From the NCBI RefSeq assembly GCF_019097595.1, contig NC_080719.1:19468001-19532000 (forward strand): a DNA stretch of 64,000 nucleotides. Reading direction: 5' to 3'. The notes beneath the pieces were generated by a model. It saw only the letters and a program-made list of their open reading frames with translations, had not been told where the DNA came from and made no database searches. The translations under genes and the position numbers were made by a program. Numbering within the stretch: the first letter of the stretch is position 1; the number at the start of each line of letters is the position of its first letter. Origin of the DNA: Hemibagrus wyckioides. Its lineage: Eukaryota; Chordata; Actinopteri; Siluriformes; Bagridae. Shown piece by piece: positions 52,216 to 64,000 of this stretch.

Positions 52216-52800
52216 GATAAAATCCTGGCTTCCATAAACTCTTAAAATCTTCTCCTTTTTCGTTGGCATTAAAGTGGATTTGTACAAGATCGTGGTACTT
52301 CAAAGTGGTGGAGTGACCAATCATAATTAAATGGGGATTGATGCTCCGTGACTTTTCCTCTAGCTCCGCTATGGCTATGCTAGATGGAAGGCTTAAAGTG
52401 GAAACAGAGTGTAAGAAACAAATAACTTATTTCTCCACAATCTCTCTCTCTCGTTTTCTCTTTCTCCTAGCCACAGGGTTATGCACTATGTTGGACAATA
52501 AAGAATATAGGAATAGATTAAACCTCCTTTAGCTCTACATATATAACAGCCCATATGAATATTTATATCAGTTTTGATGTCAAGCTGATATAACACCTTA
52601 GTGTTTTTTTACTGACATGAGGTTCTGTTATGACAATTTTTGAGCTGAGACCTGACTTTGAGACTTTGTATATTGATGCTATATTTCTGATTAGATGAAT
52701 CATGAATTCTTACAGAATGTCATGACACTGTTGCAAAGCTTATTTATTTGTTTATTCTTCTTGCTTCATGCTAAATACTTTATCAGCTGCAGCACCATGC

Positions 52801-52838
<38 letters not shown>

Positions 52839-53221
52839 CCTCTTTTTATTGGTCCTGTGGTAAAATACGTATTAAGTCTCCTATGAATACTTCATAGACA
52901 GGCATGACACAATGCTTTTTTGGTTCCAAAGACAGCATCAGTGAACAGCAATTATTAAGTTTCAGGCATGCCCCAGGACATATGAAAACCCTGGGCTATA
53001 TCTAGTGTTAATTGGGATTTGTTATTATTCTGCGGTTTATTCTGCTATTGTTTTTGCCAAACATATAAATGGGGGAGAAATTGTATTCAAATACATAATA
53101 TATTATTTATATTCAAAGCAATAGCTGTTTCTTTGAATAATGTTCTTAAATGTAGAATGCTGAATGTTGAAAATTTTGTTGATATTTACTAATGGTACAG
53201 TAGTAAGACTGCAGTTTGTTT

Positions 53222-53275
<54 letters not shown>

Positions 53276-53870
53276 TCCAACTTATTTATTTATTTATTTA
53301 TTCATTTATTCATTTTAACAGTTTCAAATAGTATTAAAATGCATTTGCAGCGAATGTGGTCCAAATTATTAGTGTGCTGCATATGTCCATGGGAGCCTGC
53401 TATTATGAGAAGCTTGTAACATTAATCATCTAAATAATTCAAGACAAACTGACCGTCAGCCATTGAGGTGTAATGTTATAGATTTGGGAATAATTTTAGG
53501 TTCAAAGAAAACCCTAAACACCAAATGTCAAGAGTTAATATCAAATTAAAAATGCCCAACTACATTACATCAGGAAAATATATATGGCATTGCAGGTGTA
53601 GTGGGCAAACAATACATGCGAGTACAACATAATACAATGCAAAATGACAAAACTATAAGAGGTTTGTATTTTCAATGGAGTTTTTTTACTTCTTAAAAAA
53701 AAATCAACAAAACAAACAAAAAAATTAGCACTCAATCTTATTTATTGATATTACTGGTCTGATTTTAATCAGTGCCTTATTCATTAGAGTGGAGTGCTTA
53801 TTTATAATCAACTAACTTGTTCCACTGCTTTCCAACTCTTCTCAGCATGAACAATATTTAAGTTTGTAAT
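52216..53870. other. intron 1 stretch, (GA)n and (AAT)n
   Basis: Holds (GA)n at 52,806-52,830 and (AAT)n at 53,223-53,275 (read as poly-Asn in one frame, an artefact). Nothing else recognised. Confidence 0.6.
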
Positions 53871-53917
53871 ATCTGCTCTTTGCATAATTACTTTAAAAGC
53901 GTACATTATTACGCGTT

Positions 53918-54290
53918 TAACAAGCAAGCAATGGAGTCAAATTAGCAAGAGCTAAAGGGCGATTGCTGTAGGCGAGAAAAGTGCAAGGAAACATGATTTC
54001 AGAATAAAACAAATTAGCACTGGAAGAATTATGCACTGCCGAACATTAATTAGAGTATAATGTAGAAAATCTTTATGGTTATGGTTATGGTTATGGGGCT
54101 GGTAATGGCGTACAGATGGAATTCAGGCTTGAGCGACCTTGTTTTAGTATAGAGGATAAATAATGCGTCTCAGATGGGCATGATATTTCATCCCTGCTCT
54201 GTCAATCAGGCTGTTGTCATAGTAATGGAAAGCAGACAGATGGAGAGACGGGGAAAGGGAAAGAGGAGCATTCACTCAGCACGGTGAGTG
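53918..54290. repeat. local duplication, copy 2
   Basis: AACAAGCAAGCAATGGAGTC, AAATTAGCAAGAGC, GTCAATCAGGCTGTTGTCAT and AGCAGACAGATGGAGAGA correspond to the segments around 49,450 and 51,200. A (GGTTAT)n run lies at about 54,071-54,095. Confidence 0.65.
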
Positions 54291-55199
54291 TCACCGAGGG
54301 TTAAAGCTGAGTGCTTTGATGGGGTTAGCATGAGGACAGCAGAGGCATGCCTGATACTGATCGACTGAATTGAACGGGTCATTGGATTTCAAATGGAGTT
54401 GAAGAAAGGGGAGGAAAAAAAAGGAACAAGGTCTGAATAGTGTTATCTTTAGATCATTCAGTTCCACTTCTTGTTATATCACATCACACTGAACTGACTG
54501 CTTGTAGAGTCGGGAAGCAGTTATGTCATTTGTACTTCTTTGTATGCTTGGAAGCTTTAATCACATTGACCTGACTTAGGTAGCTAGCTGTATTTTATTT
54601 ATTGTGCTAGATCCTAAAACGGTGCTATATTTTGTTATACAGGTAATCCATCATCAGCCTGACTATTAATGTTAGCTGAGAATCGATTCAGCATTCCCAC
54701 AATTTGTGCAGAAGCAATATGTTGAGAAGCTCCACAGTTAACTTACTGTCCAAATCAATCCCTGTTTTCAAGCAGCTGGTTTTCTCAGATTGTTAAAGGT
54801 TAAATTGTGCTATATTTCTTATTGTGTTATTGCAGTAAGAAAATCATTTACCCACAGCAAAAGCATCTAATGATATGTGCTTACTGGTTGGTTATGCAAT
54901 CTAAAGCACATGATGAAGGGGGGTATAGAACAAGATGCTTTTAAGATAGACATATAATTATAATCAAGGTGCTGCATTCATGACCAAGTGGGAACTGGGA
55001 TGTTTAAACACCAAGCCAAATAGGACCTGGGATGTTTACAAGTGCAAGTAAGCAATGTCTATTTGACTTGGTTGTGTAAAAAGGCAGATACATTTGAAAA
55101 ACAATAAACAATAAACAATACTATTTAGACCCCTTACTGGTTCTTGGTTATCTATTTACTTTTGGCCATTTAGTGTATATAGAATAATTAAAGAAGTTG

Positions 55200-55790
55200 A
55201 GTATGTGCAATAGAGGTAGAAAATAAGAGTGATAGGTGGTTGGGAATACCATGGTGATCTGTGATATGACACCGGAAGCAATGGTAAGCAGGAGGAATGA
55301 TGGTAAACAGTGATAGGTCAGTGGGAATAAGGGTGACCAGTATGAACAATGGTGATTAGTAATTGGTTGCTGGGAACAATGGTAACCAATCTGAACAATG
55401 TTGACCAGTTATAAATCACTGGGAATAATAGTGACGAGTAGGAATATTGGTGGTTAGTGATTTGTCACTGAGAACAGTCATGACCAGTATGAATGATGTT
55501 GATCAGTGACTGCTCACTGGAAACAATTGTGAGCAGAAGAACAGTGGTGACCATTAGGAATAATGGTGATTAGTGATTTGCCACTGGAAAAAAATTGTGA
55601 CCACTATTTTGATCAGTGATTGGTCACTGGGAATAATTGTGATAAGTAGGAACAATAGTGTTTAGTGATTTGTCACTGGGAACAATGGTGACCAGTATGA
55701 ATTATGTTGATCAGTGATTGGTCACTTATGACAATGGTGACCAGTAGGAACAATAGTGGTCAGTGATTTGTCACTGTGTGCAATGGTGAC
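55200..55790. repeat. 30-bp minisatellite, left block
   Basis: Degenerate units of GATTTGTCACTGGGAACAAT and GGTGACCAGT type. The block is cut at about 55,795 by the LINE and resumes at 57,690. Confidence 0.88.
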
Positions 55791-55794
55791 CAGC

Positions 55795-57685
55795 ATGGAA
55801 GATGCACTGCTGCCTATAACGCGGGACTTGCATCGGGTGACAAGGACTCATACAAGGCTGCGCCATACAACGTTCGGAAAGCGGTGAAGGAGGCGAAGCA
55901 GCACTATGGGAGGAAACTAGAGTCACAGCTCCAAAAGAGTGACTCTAGGAGCCTGTGGCAGGGACCAGATGGAATCTCAGTTTGAGTCCTCAGAGCATGT
56001 GCTGACAAGCTAGCACTCGTGTTCACGGAAATATTCAAACTCGGCTTAACCCAGTCAGTAATCCCCACATGCTTCAAAGAGTCCATCATTGTTCCTGTCC
56101 CGAAGAAACCCCATCCTGCTTCCCTCAATGACTACCGCCCTGCAGCCCTGAACTCAGTAGTGATGAAGCACTTTGAGTCAGAGACTTCATCATCTCCTCA
56201 ATACCTGACACACTGGATCCACTACAGTTTGCTTACTGCCCGAACCGCTCAACAGATGATGCCATTTCTTACCTCCTTCATACATCACTCACTCACCTGG
56301 ACACTAGAAAGGGGAACTATAATTCCCTCCACACTCGCCACCAAGCTGGAGCACCTGGGACTCAGTCCATCTCTGTGTCAGGGGATCTCCAATTTCAACT
56401 GGCAGACCACAGGCAGTAATGATGGGCAGACATGTCTCAGCTTCCCCCACCCTCAGCACTGGAACCCCCCAGGGTTGTGTTCTGAGCCCCCTGCTGTGGA
56501 CATATGACTGCATAGCCACTACCAACTCCACCACCGTCATCAAGTTTGCTGACGACACCGTTTTGGTCGGACTGATCTCTGACAACAATGAGACAGCCTA
56601 CCTGGAGTTGATTAGGAATCTGGAGAACTGGTGCCAGAAGAGCAACCTCCTCCTCAACGTCAACAAGATAAAGGAGCTGATAGTGGACTTCAGCACAAAG
56701 CAGGAGAGGAACTACCAGACCCCCGTGAACAACGAGAGCCCAGTGGAGAGAGTGGACAGCTTCAGATACCTCAGTGTTCACATCACGCAGGACCTGCATG
56801 GTCCTGTCACATCAACACTGTGGTGAAAAAGGTTTGGCAGCATCTCTACCACCTCAGACGCTTGAGAGACTTTAAACTGCCCTCTAAGGTGCTTAGAAAC
56901 TTTTACTCCTGCACCATAGAGAGCATCCTGATGGGACACATCACAACCTGGTTCGGGAACAGCACCATGCAGGACAGACAAGCTCTTCAGAGGGTGGTGT
57001 GATCAGCTGAGTGCATCATCCGTACCAAGCTCCCTGACCTGCAGTCAATCCAAGGCCAGGAAGATTGTGAAGGACCTCAGCCACCCCAACAATGGAGGTC
57101 ATTGAGGTCAGGAAAGTGCTTCTACTCCCTGAAGGCCAATACAGAGAGACTGAGGAGAAGCCTCTTCCAGCAGGCTATACGGTCTCTCAACCAGAATTCC
57201 ACATAGGACTCAACTGTTTGGACTTGCTATGTTTCCTTCACATGTATTGGAAGACACCAAAACCAACCACACCATACATTTGCACATTTGCACACTGCAC
57301 AGGACTGAAGTACATAAAACATTCTACACACAGCACAACTGCACTTTAAAGATGGACAATACCACTGCTGCTCATCATTTCATTTCACTACAAACACTAC
57401 AAACACTTTATACAGTTTATTTATACAGATCTACTTTCTTACATTTTTATATATTTCTACAGATTAACACTTATATTTCCACTTATACTTTATTTTATTT
57501 ATATTTTATTTTACTGTAACAAACTGCAGATTTTATATTTTATATTTTTTATTCTTCCTTTGGCATTTTACCTCCTTATTTCCTTTTCCTTTTCAAGGTC
57601 ACAAACAGTCGTGTAAACATTTCACTGCATATCATACTGTGTACAATTATGTATGTAACAAATAAAAATTTGAATTTGAATTTAA
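55795..57685 (+). pseudogene. L2-type LINE, 5'-truncated and decayed
   Basis: The start reads DKDSYKAAPYNVRKAVKEAK and SRSLWQG, the region before the reverse transcriptase (RT). Then come [64 protein letters not shown] (the RT FADD core) and NFYSCTIESILMGHITTWFG, spread over several frames. The stretch that should carry RT motif A (F-D-x-SSAF) is missing near 56,310. The 3' end GTATGTAACAAATAAAAATT and repeats of TTTGAA mark an L2-like tail. The naming of the clade is from memory of fish L2 proteins. Confidence 0.88.
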
Positions 57686-58145
57686 ATTTGATAGGACATT
57701 GGGTACAATGGTGGTCAGTGACAGGTCATTGGGCACAATGGTGCTGAGTGATAGGTCATTGGGAGCAATGCTGATCAGTGACTTGTCACTGTGTGCAGTG
57801 GTGACCAGCATGAATGATCTTGATCAGTCATAGGCCACTGGGAACATTAGTGATCAGTGATAGGTCATGGGTACACTGGTAGTCAGTTATAGGGTCATTG
57901 GGAACAATGGTGGTGAGCGATAGGTCATTGGGTACAATGGTGGTCAGTAAAAGGTCATTGGGAATAATGGTGATCAGTGATAGGTCTTTGGGAACAATGG
58001 TGGTCAGTGATAGGTCATTGGGGAGAATGCTGATCAGTAATAGGTTATTGGGAACAATGGTGCAGAGTGATAAATCATTGGGAACAATGGTGATTTGTGA
58101 TAGGTCATTGGGAACGTTGGTGGTCAGTTATTGGTTGTTTGGGAA
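57686..58145. repeat. 30-bp minisatellite, right block
   Basis: Regular units such as GTGGTCAGTGATAGGTCATT and GGGAACAATG. Thirty bp equals ten codons, so one frame stays open with a repeating GTMVVSDRSL peptide. It is an artefact. Confidence 0.93.
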
Positions 58146-58954
58146 CAGCAAGACTTTCACACTGGTGCTGATAGAATCTGCTCTGTGAACTTGTATATAA
58201 CCATCAGTTATGATGTGAGCTGGAGAACTATATTGAGTGCAGGACTGTTTCAAAGGTCTGTTTAGAAAGGTTTGTCAGTTGTTGTTTTTACAAAAAAATG
58301 TTGCCAAATGAGACACTAATTAAAAGAGTTTTCCAAAGTGTTTAAAAAGCTATTTCAGTGCTTTTTATATTCTAAATTGTTCTGACCTTAACAGTGAACA
58401 GTCTGAGGTGGGAAGAACCTTCCTGATAGGCATTTTAAGACATAGGGTCTTACAGACATTTTTTAATCAAATCAATTATGTTTCCATCTTCATACATGTT
58501 CAGGTGATTATTAATACTAGAAATAATAAATTCTTCATGACATTTGACATTGCAATTTATGTGACTTAGTTATTTTGCAGAATGAATTCAGTTTGTCTTG
58601 CTGTGCTGCACTTTACTTGCCATGGTTTTCATTCACTTTCTAAATATCACCTCTGCATCCCACAACCCATTTTCTGGTGCACAGCAATTTAAGGCACTGC
58701 ATGCACTTTCTCACTCTAAGTGAGCTGCTAAAAACTTTTCCCTTTACAATAAAACTACAAAACTTTACTTACTTAGAACTGAGCCTTTCTACCTTTCTAT
58801 TCCATATGTGCTAATGGATGACATGAACTCTTTTTCTTCAGTTTTTTGTATTATATTATAAGTTGTTCTTTTGTGTTATGCATGCACCATGCTGTACCAG
58901 CTATGGTCAAGTTAAAATGCTTTCTGAGAGAACTGTCAGTAAATTTTTCTCACA
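58146..58954. other. intron 1 stretch, nothing recognised
   Basis: AT-rich, no repeat or gene signal that I can identify. Confidence 0.5.
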
Positions 58955-60330
58955 AGTAACTTTATTAGGAACACCATACTACTAATGTGTAGGGCCCAGA
59001 ACAGCCTCAATTCCTCATGACAGGGTCAGGTCCATGTTGACAATATATAATTACTGCAGATTTGTCAGTGGCATATTCATGCTCTGAAACTCGCATTATA
59101 TCACATCCAAAAGGTGATCTATTGGATTCAAATCTCAGGAGGCCATCTGAGGAAGAACACTGAGCTAACTGCTTACTGTGTCTGCTTTGGACACATGGCA
59201 CTAACATGCTGGAACATGGCATTATTCGATTGGTAAATTGTGGCCTCAAAGTGAGATGAATGTTGCCAGCAACAACAAAACTCAGGGCTATGGAAGTGCT
59301 TTATCGGTAAGGGAAGCAGAGTATACCGAGAAACCATTCCTCACTCCATTACACCTCCTCCACCACCATCAACGGCACCGCCAACACCACCAACACTATC
59401 ATCATTTAGGGAACCAGTAGGGGCAAAAACAGAGAAGAGTCTCAATGAGTACCTATCTTCTACCCTGATAGATGGCAGTGCTAGTAGATCACCACCACCA
59501 GCACCACTATCAACACTAACACCATGACCTTAACACCACCACCACCATCAACACCACCACCACCACCATCAACATTACCACCATTACCACCATCAGCACC
59601 ACCAATGTCGCTACCACCTCCATCATCACTTCCACTAGCACCATCACCACCATCCATCACTGCCACCATCAACACCACCACCACCACCATCGCCACTACT
59701 ATCACTGCCACCACCATCATCATTACCACCATCACCACCACCATTGCCGCTGCCACCACCATCATCATCATTACGTCCACTAGCACCATCACTGCCACCA
59801 CCACCACCAGCATGAAGGCAGTTCAGGTCCCTGGATTCATGCTGTTGATTTTTCAAATTCTGACCTGCATAGTACAGAAATAAAGAGTCGTCAGACCAGG
59901 AAATGTTTTTCCAGTCTTAAACTGTTCAGTATTGTTGAGCTTGTGTCCAGTGTATCCTCAGATTCCCATGTTCTTCGCTGACAGGTTTAGAACTCACTGT
60001 GGTATTCTTCCTCTTAGCTCATTCACCTCAGAGTTTGACCTGTTGTGGCTTTCCGAGACGCTTTTCTGCCCACTACAATGGCAACGAGTGGTTGGTTGAA
60101 TGTCCTTAGCTTTCCTGTCAGCTCAAACCTCAGAATTGTGTATGGTTTTCACACTATTTCACACTCAAATCAGTCTGTCTGGCATTGGACACTGAGATTT
60201 CCCTATTCTGATCTTCACCAGTATCTGCATGATTGTATGCATTGTGATCCGGTACATGATTGGCTGATTGGATAATTGCATGAATGAGCCGTTCTAAACG
60301 TGTTCCTATTAAAGTGTCTGGTGAGTGCAT
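58955..60330 (-). mobile_element. decayed Tc1-like element with internal (CAC)n expansion
   Basis: The left part (TAACTTTATTAGGAACACCA, CAGAACAGCCTCAATTCCTC) is the 3' end of the Tc1-like family. The right part (GACGCTTTTCTGCCCACTAC, TGATTGGCTGATTGGATAAT, GTGTTCCTATTAAAGTGTCT) is its 5' end, in reverse. Between them, 59,340-59,820 is filled with CAC/CAT repeats. Confidence 0.65.
59524..59815. repeat. (CAC/CAT)n imperfect trinucleotide repeat
   Basis: Imperfect triplets read as Thr/Pro-rich or Gly/Val-rich peptides on the two strands. These open frames are artefacts. Confidence 0.92.
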
Positions 60331-61945
60331 GTCTTCTAAGAGAGAGTAGTGAAAGAATAAAGAAGAATAACAATAGAATGATTTGTATTTAATTGTCATC
60401 CAGGCATTATTCCTAGTTACTGGTTAAAAGCAGGAAAGGTAAGAAAGTAGAAAAATACTTTCTGTTGATGAGGTAGACCTTACAGTGAGGTATATAAAGA
60501 ATTCATCTTTTATGAAGCCATTTAAACCTTCTTTTTTAACAGAAAGCAGACATCTCTCCTTTGATGATGATGTGATGGAGCATCATGGACATTTTTTTTA
60601 TTGATTAGTCTGTTTTGCTGTGGCATGTAACTATCTAAAACCTTAATCAGACCATTAGGAAAGCAAACATAGCTAGCAAACAGAATTAGCATTGAAAACC
60701 ATTTCACCATTTGCCTTTCGATCTCAGAAGCCATTCCTTTCCATATTGCTAGATTTATTAATACTGAACATTAGCAATTGTTTATTTTTAGGGTGTATCT
60801 TGGTGAAGTGTATGCGTTTTGAAAGTTTCTTTTTAAAACAATTGCACAAATACATTGTACTTTCAGAGGCTTTATCAGTAGAAATAACTTTTTTGCTTAC
60901 TTTGTCACTACTATCATGTCAATCTTTTTGTTGTACTGGTATTAACACTGAAATCATGTATGCAAATGGCAGCATTTTGTTACTGAACGCCAACAGTCTG
61001 CATTCGTAGACGAGGTTTTACACAACTACACAGGAATTAACAAAAAACCTTAAATACACATTGAAACTAATTAAACATTTTTCGTTGAGTGCTGTTTTAA
61101 GGTTTATGTTAGATCCCTTTGTTCATACTCTTTTAGTGAAACAGTCCTTCTTGTTCTTGGTGGCACATGATGGAACTCTATTCAAATACATCATATCCTC
61201 TATTCAAAACCTAATAGTACATCATTATGCTAAAAAAACAAAAAACAAAAACAGTTCAAATTCAGTTATTGCAGGGCACTCCATGATTTTATTATACATC
61301 ATTTTAGCTTGATTGGAAAGTATGACAGCCAAACCCATGTTCACTATTCACTTTCACTTATATTTCAAGTTTCTGTCTGGAATTGACTCACAGTGTACTG
61401 AAAGCAGCATGGCAGCTTGACATATATTAAAATAGCTCATATGCAGAACAACATCATATATATATATGAATGTCTAAATTCTGTAAAGCACTTATAAACC
61501 ATGTAGGGTTGTAACTATTTCTAATACACCACTGAAATAGCATTAACACTGCTACTTATGCCTGGTACAGCCCAACACTTCACCAATGCATTTGCTGCAT
61601 TATGATCCATATAAAAGCAGGGATATTGTGAATAAAACATGTAAAAGCCAAATTATAGAAACACAGCGTAAACACGTTTGACTTCATGGCATGTAAAGTG
61701 AGAAAACTTCAAATGTGAGCAGGTTTAGTCATTTTTAACCCATTCAGTTATATAGTCAAATGACCATGTTACATGTCACTGTTCACTCACACTTGTCAAG
61801 CTTTTTGTTGCTGATCAGCATGTTAGCGTGCCATACAATATGTCTACAGTCTGGTCCTCAGTCTGCATGTTTTTGCCTTTTTTTAATAAAAAAAAATTCT
61901 GTTTATTCTTCTCGTGTATGCAGGTTTTGCATTTAAAAATCAAAT
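60331..61945. other. intron 1 stretch, nothing recognised
   Basis: AT-rich DNA. The 105-aa and 83-aa plus-strand frames resemble no family I know and lack exon borders. Confidence 0.5.
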
Positions 61946-62065
61946 AGGCGATTGGGTACAATGGTGGTCAGTGATAGGTCATTGGGAACAATGCTGATCA
62001 GTGATTTGTCACTGGGAACAATGGTGACCAGTATGAATGATGTTGATCAGTGACTGGTCAACAAA
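61946..62065. repeat. isolated block of the 30-bp minisatellite
   Basis: GGTACAATGGTGGTCAGTGA, TAGGTCATTGGGAACAATG and GATTTGTCACTGGGAACAAT: about four units of the array at 55,200-58,145, some 3.8 kb away. Confidence 0.88.
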
Positions 62066-62539
62066 CGACAGCTATTCTGACCAAAGTTGAACAAAGACAA
62101 CTCAACAGAACAAACAGACATTGATAAGCATGCTTTTTATCAGAGATATTGCATTTAAACTGTTTCCTACATTAACTACAAATGAATCATTGCAATTGAA
62201 TTATTCCTCACATAAAACACAAGTTATGTCATGAGGCTGACATTGTAAAGTATTCCAATACTGCCTGTTTTCCTCTGCTAACCACTTTTAACCACTGTTT
62301 TCCATTAAATACATTTTTAGTGATGTCCATGACACAAGTATTTTTTTTTTTTCCCAATAGTCTTAGCTTATCTTGGTATCTTAGCATATACTTCACCAAA
62401 AAAACCTACAACTTTAAATTAGATATATCCTTGTTACTGAGAATGAGTAATTAGTATGGTATTGAAAATGATTAAAAATACAATTTCAACAGAACAACAG
62501 TATAATACGGGCACTTTGCTATGGTAACTCCAGATTACA

Positions 62540-62660
62540 GCATACAAGGAAATCCTAGGCAATGGTGTGCTTTTAATTTTGTGGCAGTTTTGGAAAGAAC
62601 ACACCCCTATATTGGTTGATGATGGTCAGGGGTGCACAAACCTTTGGTCATATATTATAT
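62540..62660. repeat. short Tc1-like MITE fragment
   Basis: TTTTGTGGCAGTTTTGGAAA and GGTGCACAAACCTTTGGTCA resemble the 3' end of the family at 39,620. Low certainty. Confidence 0.4.
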
Positions 62661-63232
62661 TTAGGGAAATAAATGAATTGTTACTGATGAGCTAGAACTG
62701 GAATACATTAGGACAAATGCTTAGGTTTATTTGTTGCTTTTGATGAACTGTGATACATTGGCTCACATGTACAGTTGTTTTTGCTTGTTCATGATGCATT
62801 TAAATAAAAAAAATAAGAACAAAAAGAAATTATGTGACTTCAGCCCATGTGACTTATTTTACCAGACTAGTTCACATTTTTTTCCCCACAAAAAATCCGA
62901 ATTAATAAAGTGAACATAGATGAAGATGTAATTAAGTTCAGGTTAATGTCTATGTTTTAATCAAGTCTAAAGACCTTTATTATATAAAGAGCACAAGAAA
63001 GCTGCTTTTCTAATAACGAGCATCTCTCGAGATCTCACTATTAGAATAATGGCCTCTCTTATTTTCTACGTACATGGGGGATGTAAATGACATTATAAAA
63101 CAGAGAGACAGATGAGAACACTCGACACCATGTAGAAACACAGCTAAACAAATTATAGTTTTCACAAGAACAAAAGGTCTTTTTGTGTCACAATGGCTTA
63201 GCGATCTTCGAATACTTCTCTCTTGTACGCCA

Positions 63233-63233
<1 letters not shown>

Positions 63234-63265
<32 letters not shown>
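63234..63265. repeat. (CA)n microsatellite
   Basis: About 16 CA units in the intron 1 region. Confidence 0.95.
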
Positions 63266-63266
<1 letters not shown>

Positions 63267-63780
63267 CACTGAGGACTGTTTGAAGAATAGGATGTCAGCA
63301 CTTGTCAGTTGTAACAATAGGACAAATGACAGAATAATTGCATAGTAATGGTCATAGAAGCAATTACAGTGCTCTTATTCTCACACAGGTTTGGGCAGAG
63401 AAGATGTGGATACTTTTGTCTTGTCATTGGTGAGGGGAGGGTAGAAAATGACATCCAACTGGTTTAGAAAAAAAGAGGCATGTTTAGAGTCTTAAATGCG
63501 ACTATGACCCGTGCTGTGTGTGTTTACTGTATGTGTAAGAGTAGAATAACAGTTATGGTCATATATGGGGTAGAGCGTTTTCGTACTTATTTAGCTCCTA
63601 ATTCTCTCCCAGACTCTCCCAGTTTAAATGTAGATCTCTTTAGCCAGGCATACACATAAAACATCCAACAATCTTGTGCTTGAGTACATCTGATCTAATG
63701 CACATTATCATCTAGTGCTTGCAAATATTATGAACAGCAGCTACACTAATTCCTCTCCTCTTGCTTCTCTTTTTCTACCC

Positions 63781-63966
63781 ATCCCGAGGCATCTAGAGAG
63801 TGTGCCACCTCCAGTTGTGTTACGCTTCATGAAGATTTCAGACCTTTAGTGAGAAGAGGCCAACTCTGTGAGGATCCCGAGGCATCTAGAGATTGCACCA
63901 GCTCCAGTCGGATTCCGCTTCATGAAGATTCCGGACATTAGAAGAGAAGACGCCAATCCCATGTGG
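63781..63966. repeat. 93-bp tandem duplication at the window edge
   Basis: ATCCCGAGGCATCTAGAGA starts at 63,781 and again at 63,874. CTCCAGT, CGCTTCATGAAGATT and GACGCCAA/GAGGCCAA keep the same spacing in both units. It may continue beyond the window. Confidence 0.85.
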
Positions 63967-64000
63967 ACTTTGAGAACAACAACTTCTTAATCAATACACA

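Noticed and set aside
54071..54097. Interstitial telomere repeat
   Set aside because: The unit is GGTTAT, not TTAGGG, with only about four copies.
55200..58145. CRISPR-like array
   Set aside because: The 30-bp units are contiguous and degenerate with no spacers, in eukaryotic DNA.
59481..59883. Thr/Pro-rich or Gly/Val-rich proteins
   Set aside because: Translation of CAC/CAT repeats on the two strands.

Overview
The window is vertebrate nuclear DNA, almost certainly from a ray-finned fish. Transposon and SINE types resemble those I know from otophysans such as catfish, but the species cannot be fixed from this sequence. It is AT-rich and full of Tc1/mariner relics, MITEs, SINE-like units, an L2-type LINE and many microsatellites. 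It contains one recognisable protein-coding gene.

That gene is thsd7b (thrombospondin type-1 domain-containing protein 7B), on the minus strand. I placed 26 coding exons between 45,064 and 5,729. The exons total 4,763 bp. After the two bases that complete a codon begun upstream, they form 1,587 codons including the stop, and all 25 splice junctions agree in phase. The protein is a long series of TSP1 modules (EC1-EC19 region), then a small Cys-rich region, one transmembrane helix and a short cytoplasmic tail ending LAYDGDTDM. The first coding exon (signal peptide, start codon) and the promoter are not found, so 45,065-64,000 is best read as part of a very long intron 1.

Layout from left to right: 1-5,728 is 3' UTR and downstream DNA, with a TA-flanked 595-bp Tc1 derivative and an inverted pair of GATA sites. 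5,729-16,690 holds exons 27-15, closely spaced. 16,691-27,557 holds exons 14-9, with MITEs, fold-back elements and two large arrays of a 21-bp minisatellite on either side of exon 11. 27,558-45,064 holds exons 8-2, with two abutting Tc1 relics, a (TATC)32 array, an hAT-like fold-back MITE and several SINE-like units. 45,065-64,000 holds no recognisable gene: it contains fold-back Tc1 pieces, a G-rich cluster, a decayed Tc1 transposase, a locally duplicated non-repeat sequence, an L2-type LINE inserted into a 30-bp minisatellite, and a 93-bp tandem duplication at the edge.

I see no new enzyme system, operon, CRISPR array or RNA gene. The most interesting signals are architectural. Five thsd7b splice acceptors have a microsatellite as the pyrimidine or GT tract. 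A MITE ends about 20 bp from the donor of exon 12. Minisatellites with a codon-multiple period (21 and 30 bp) create long false ORFs.
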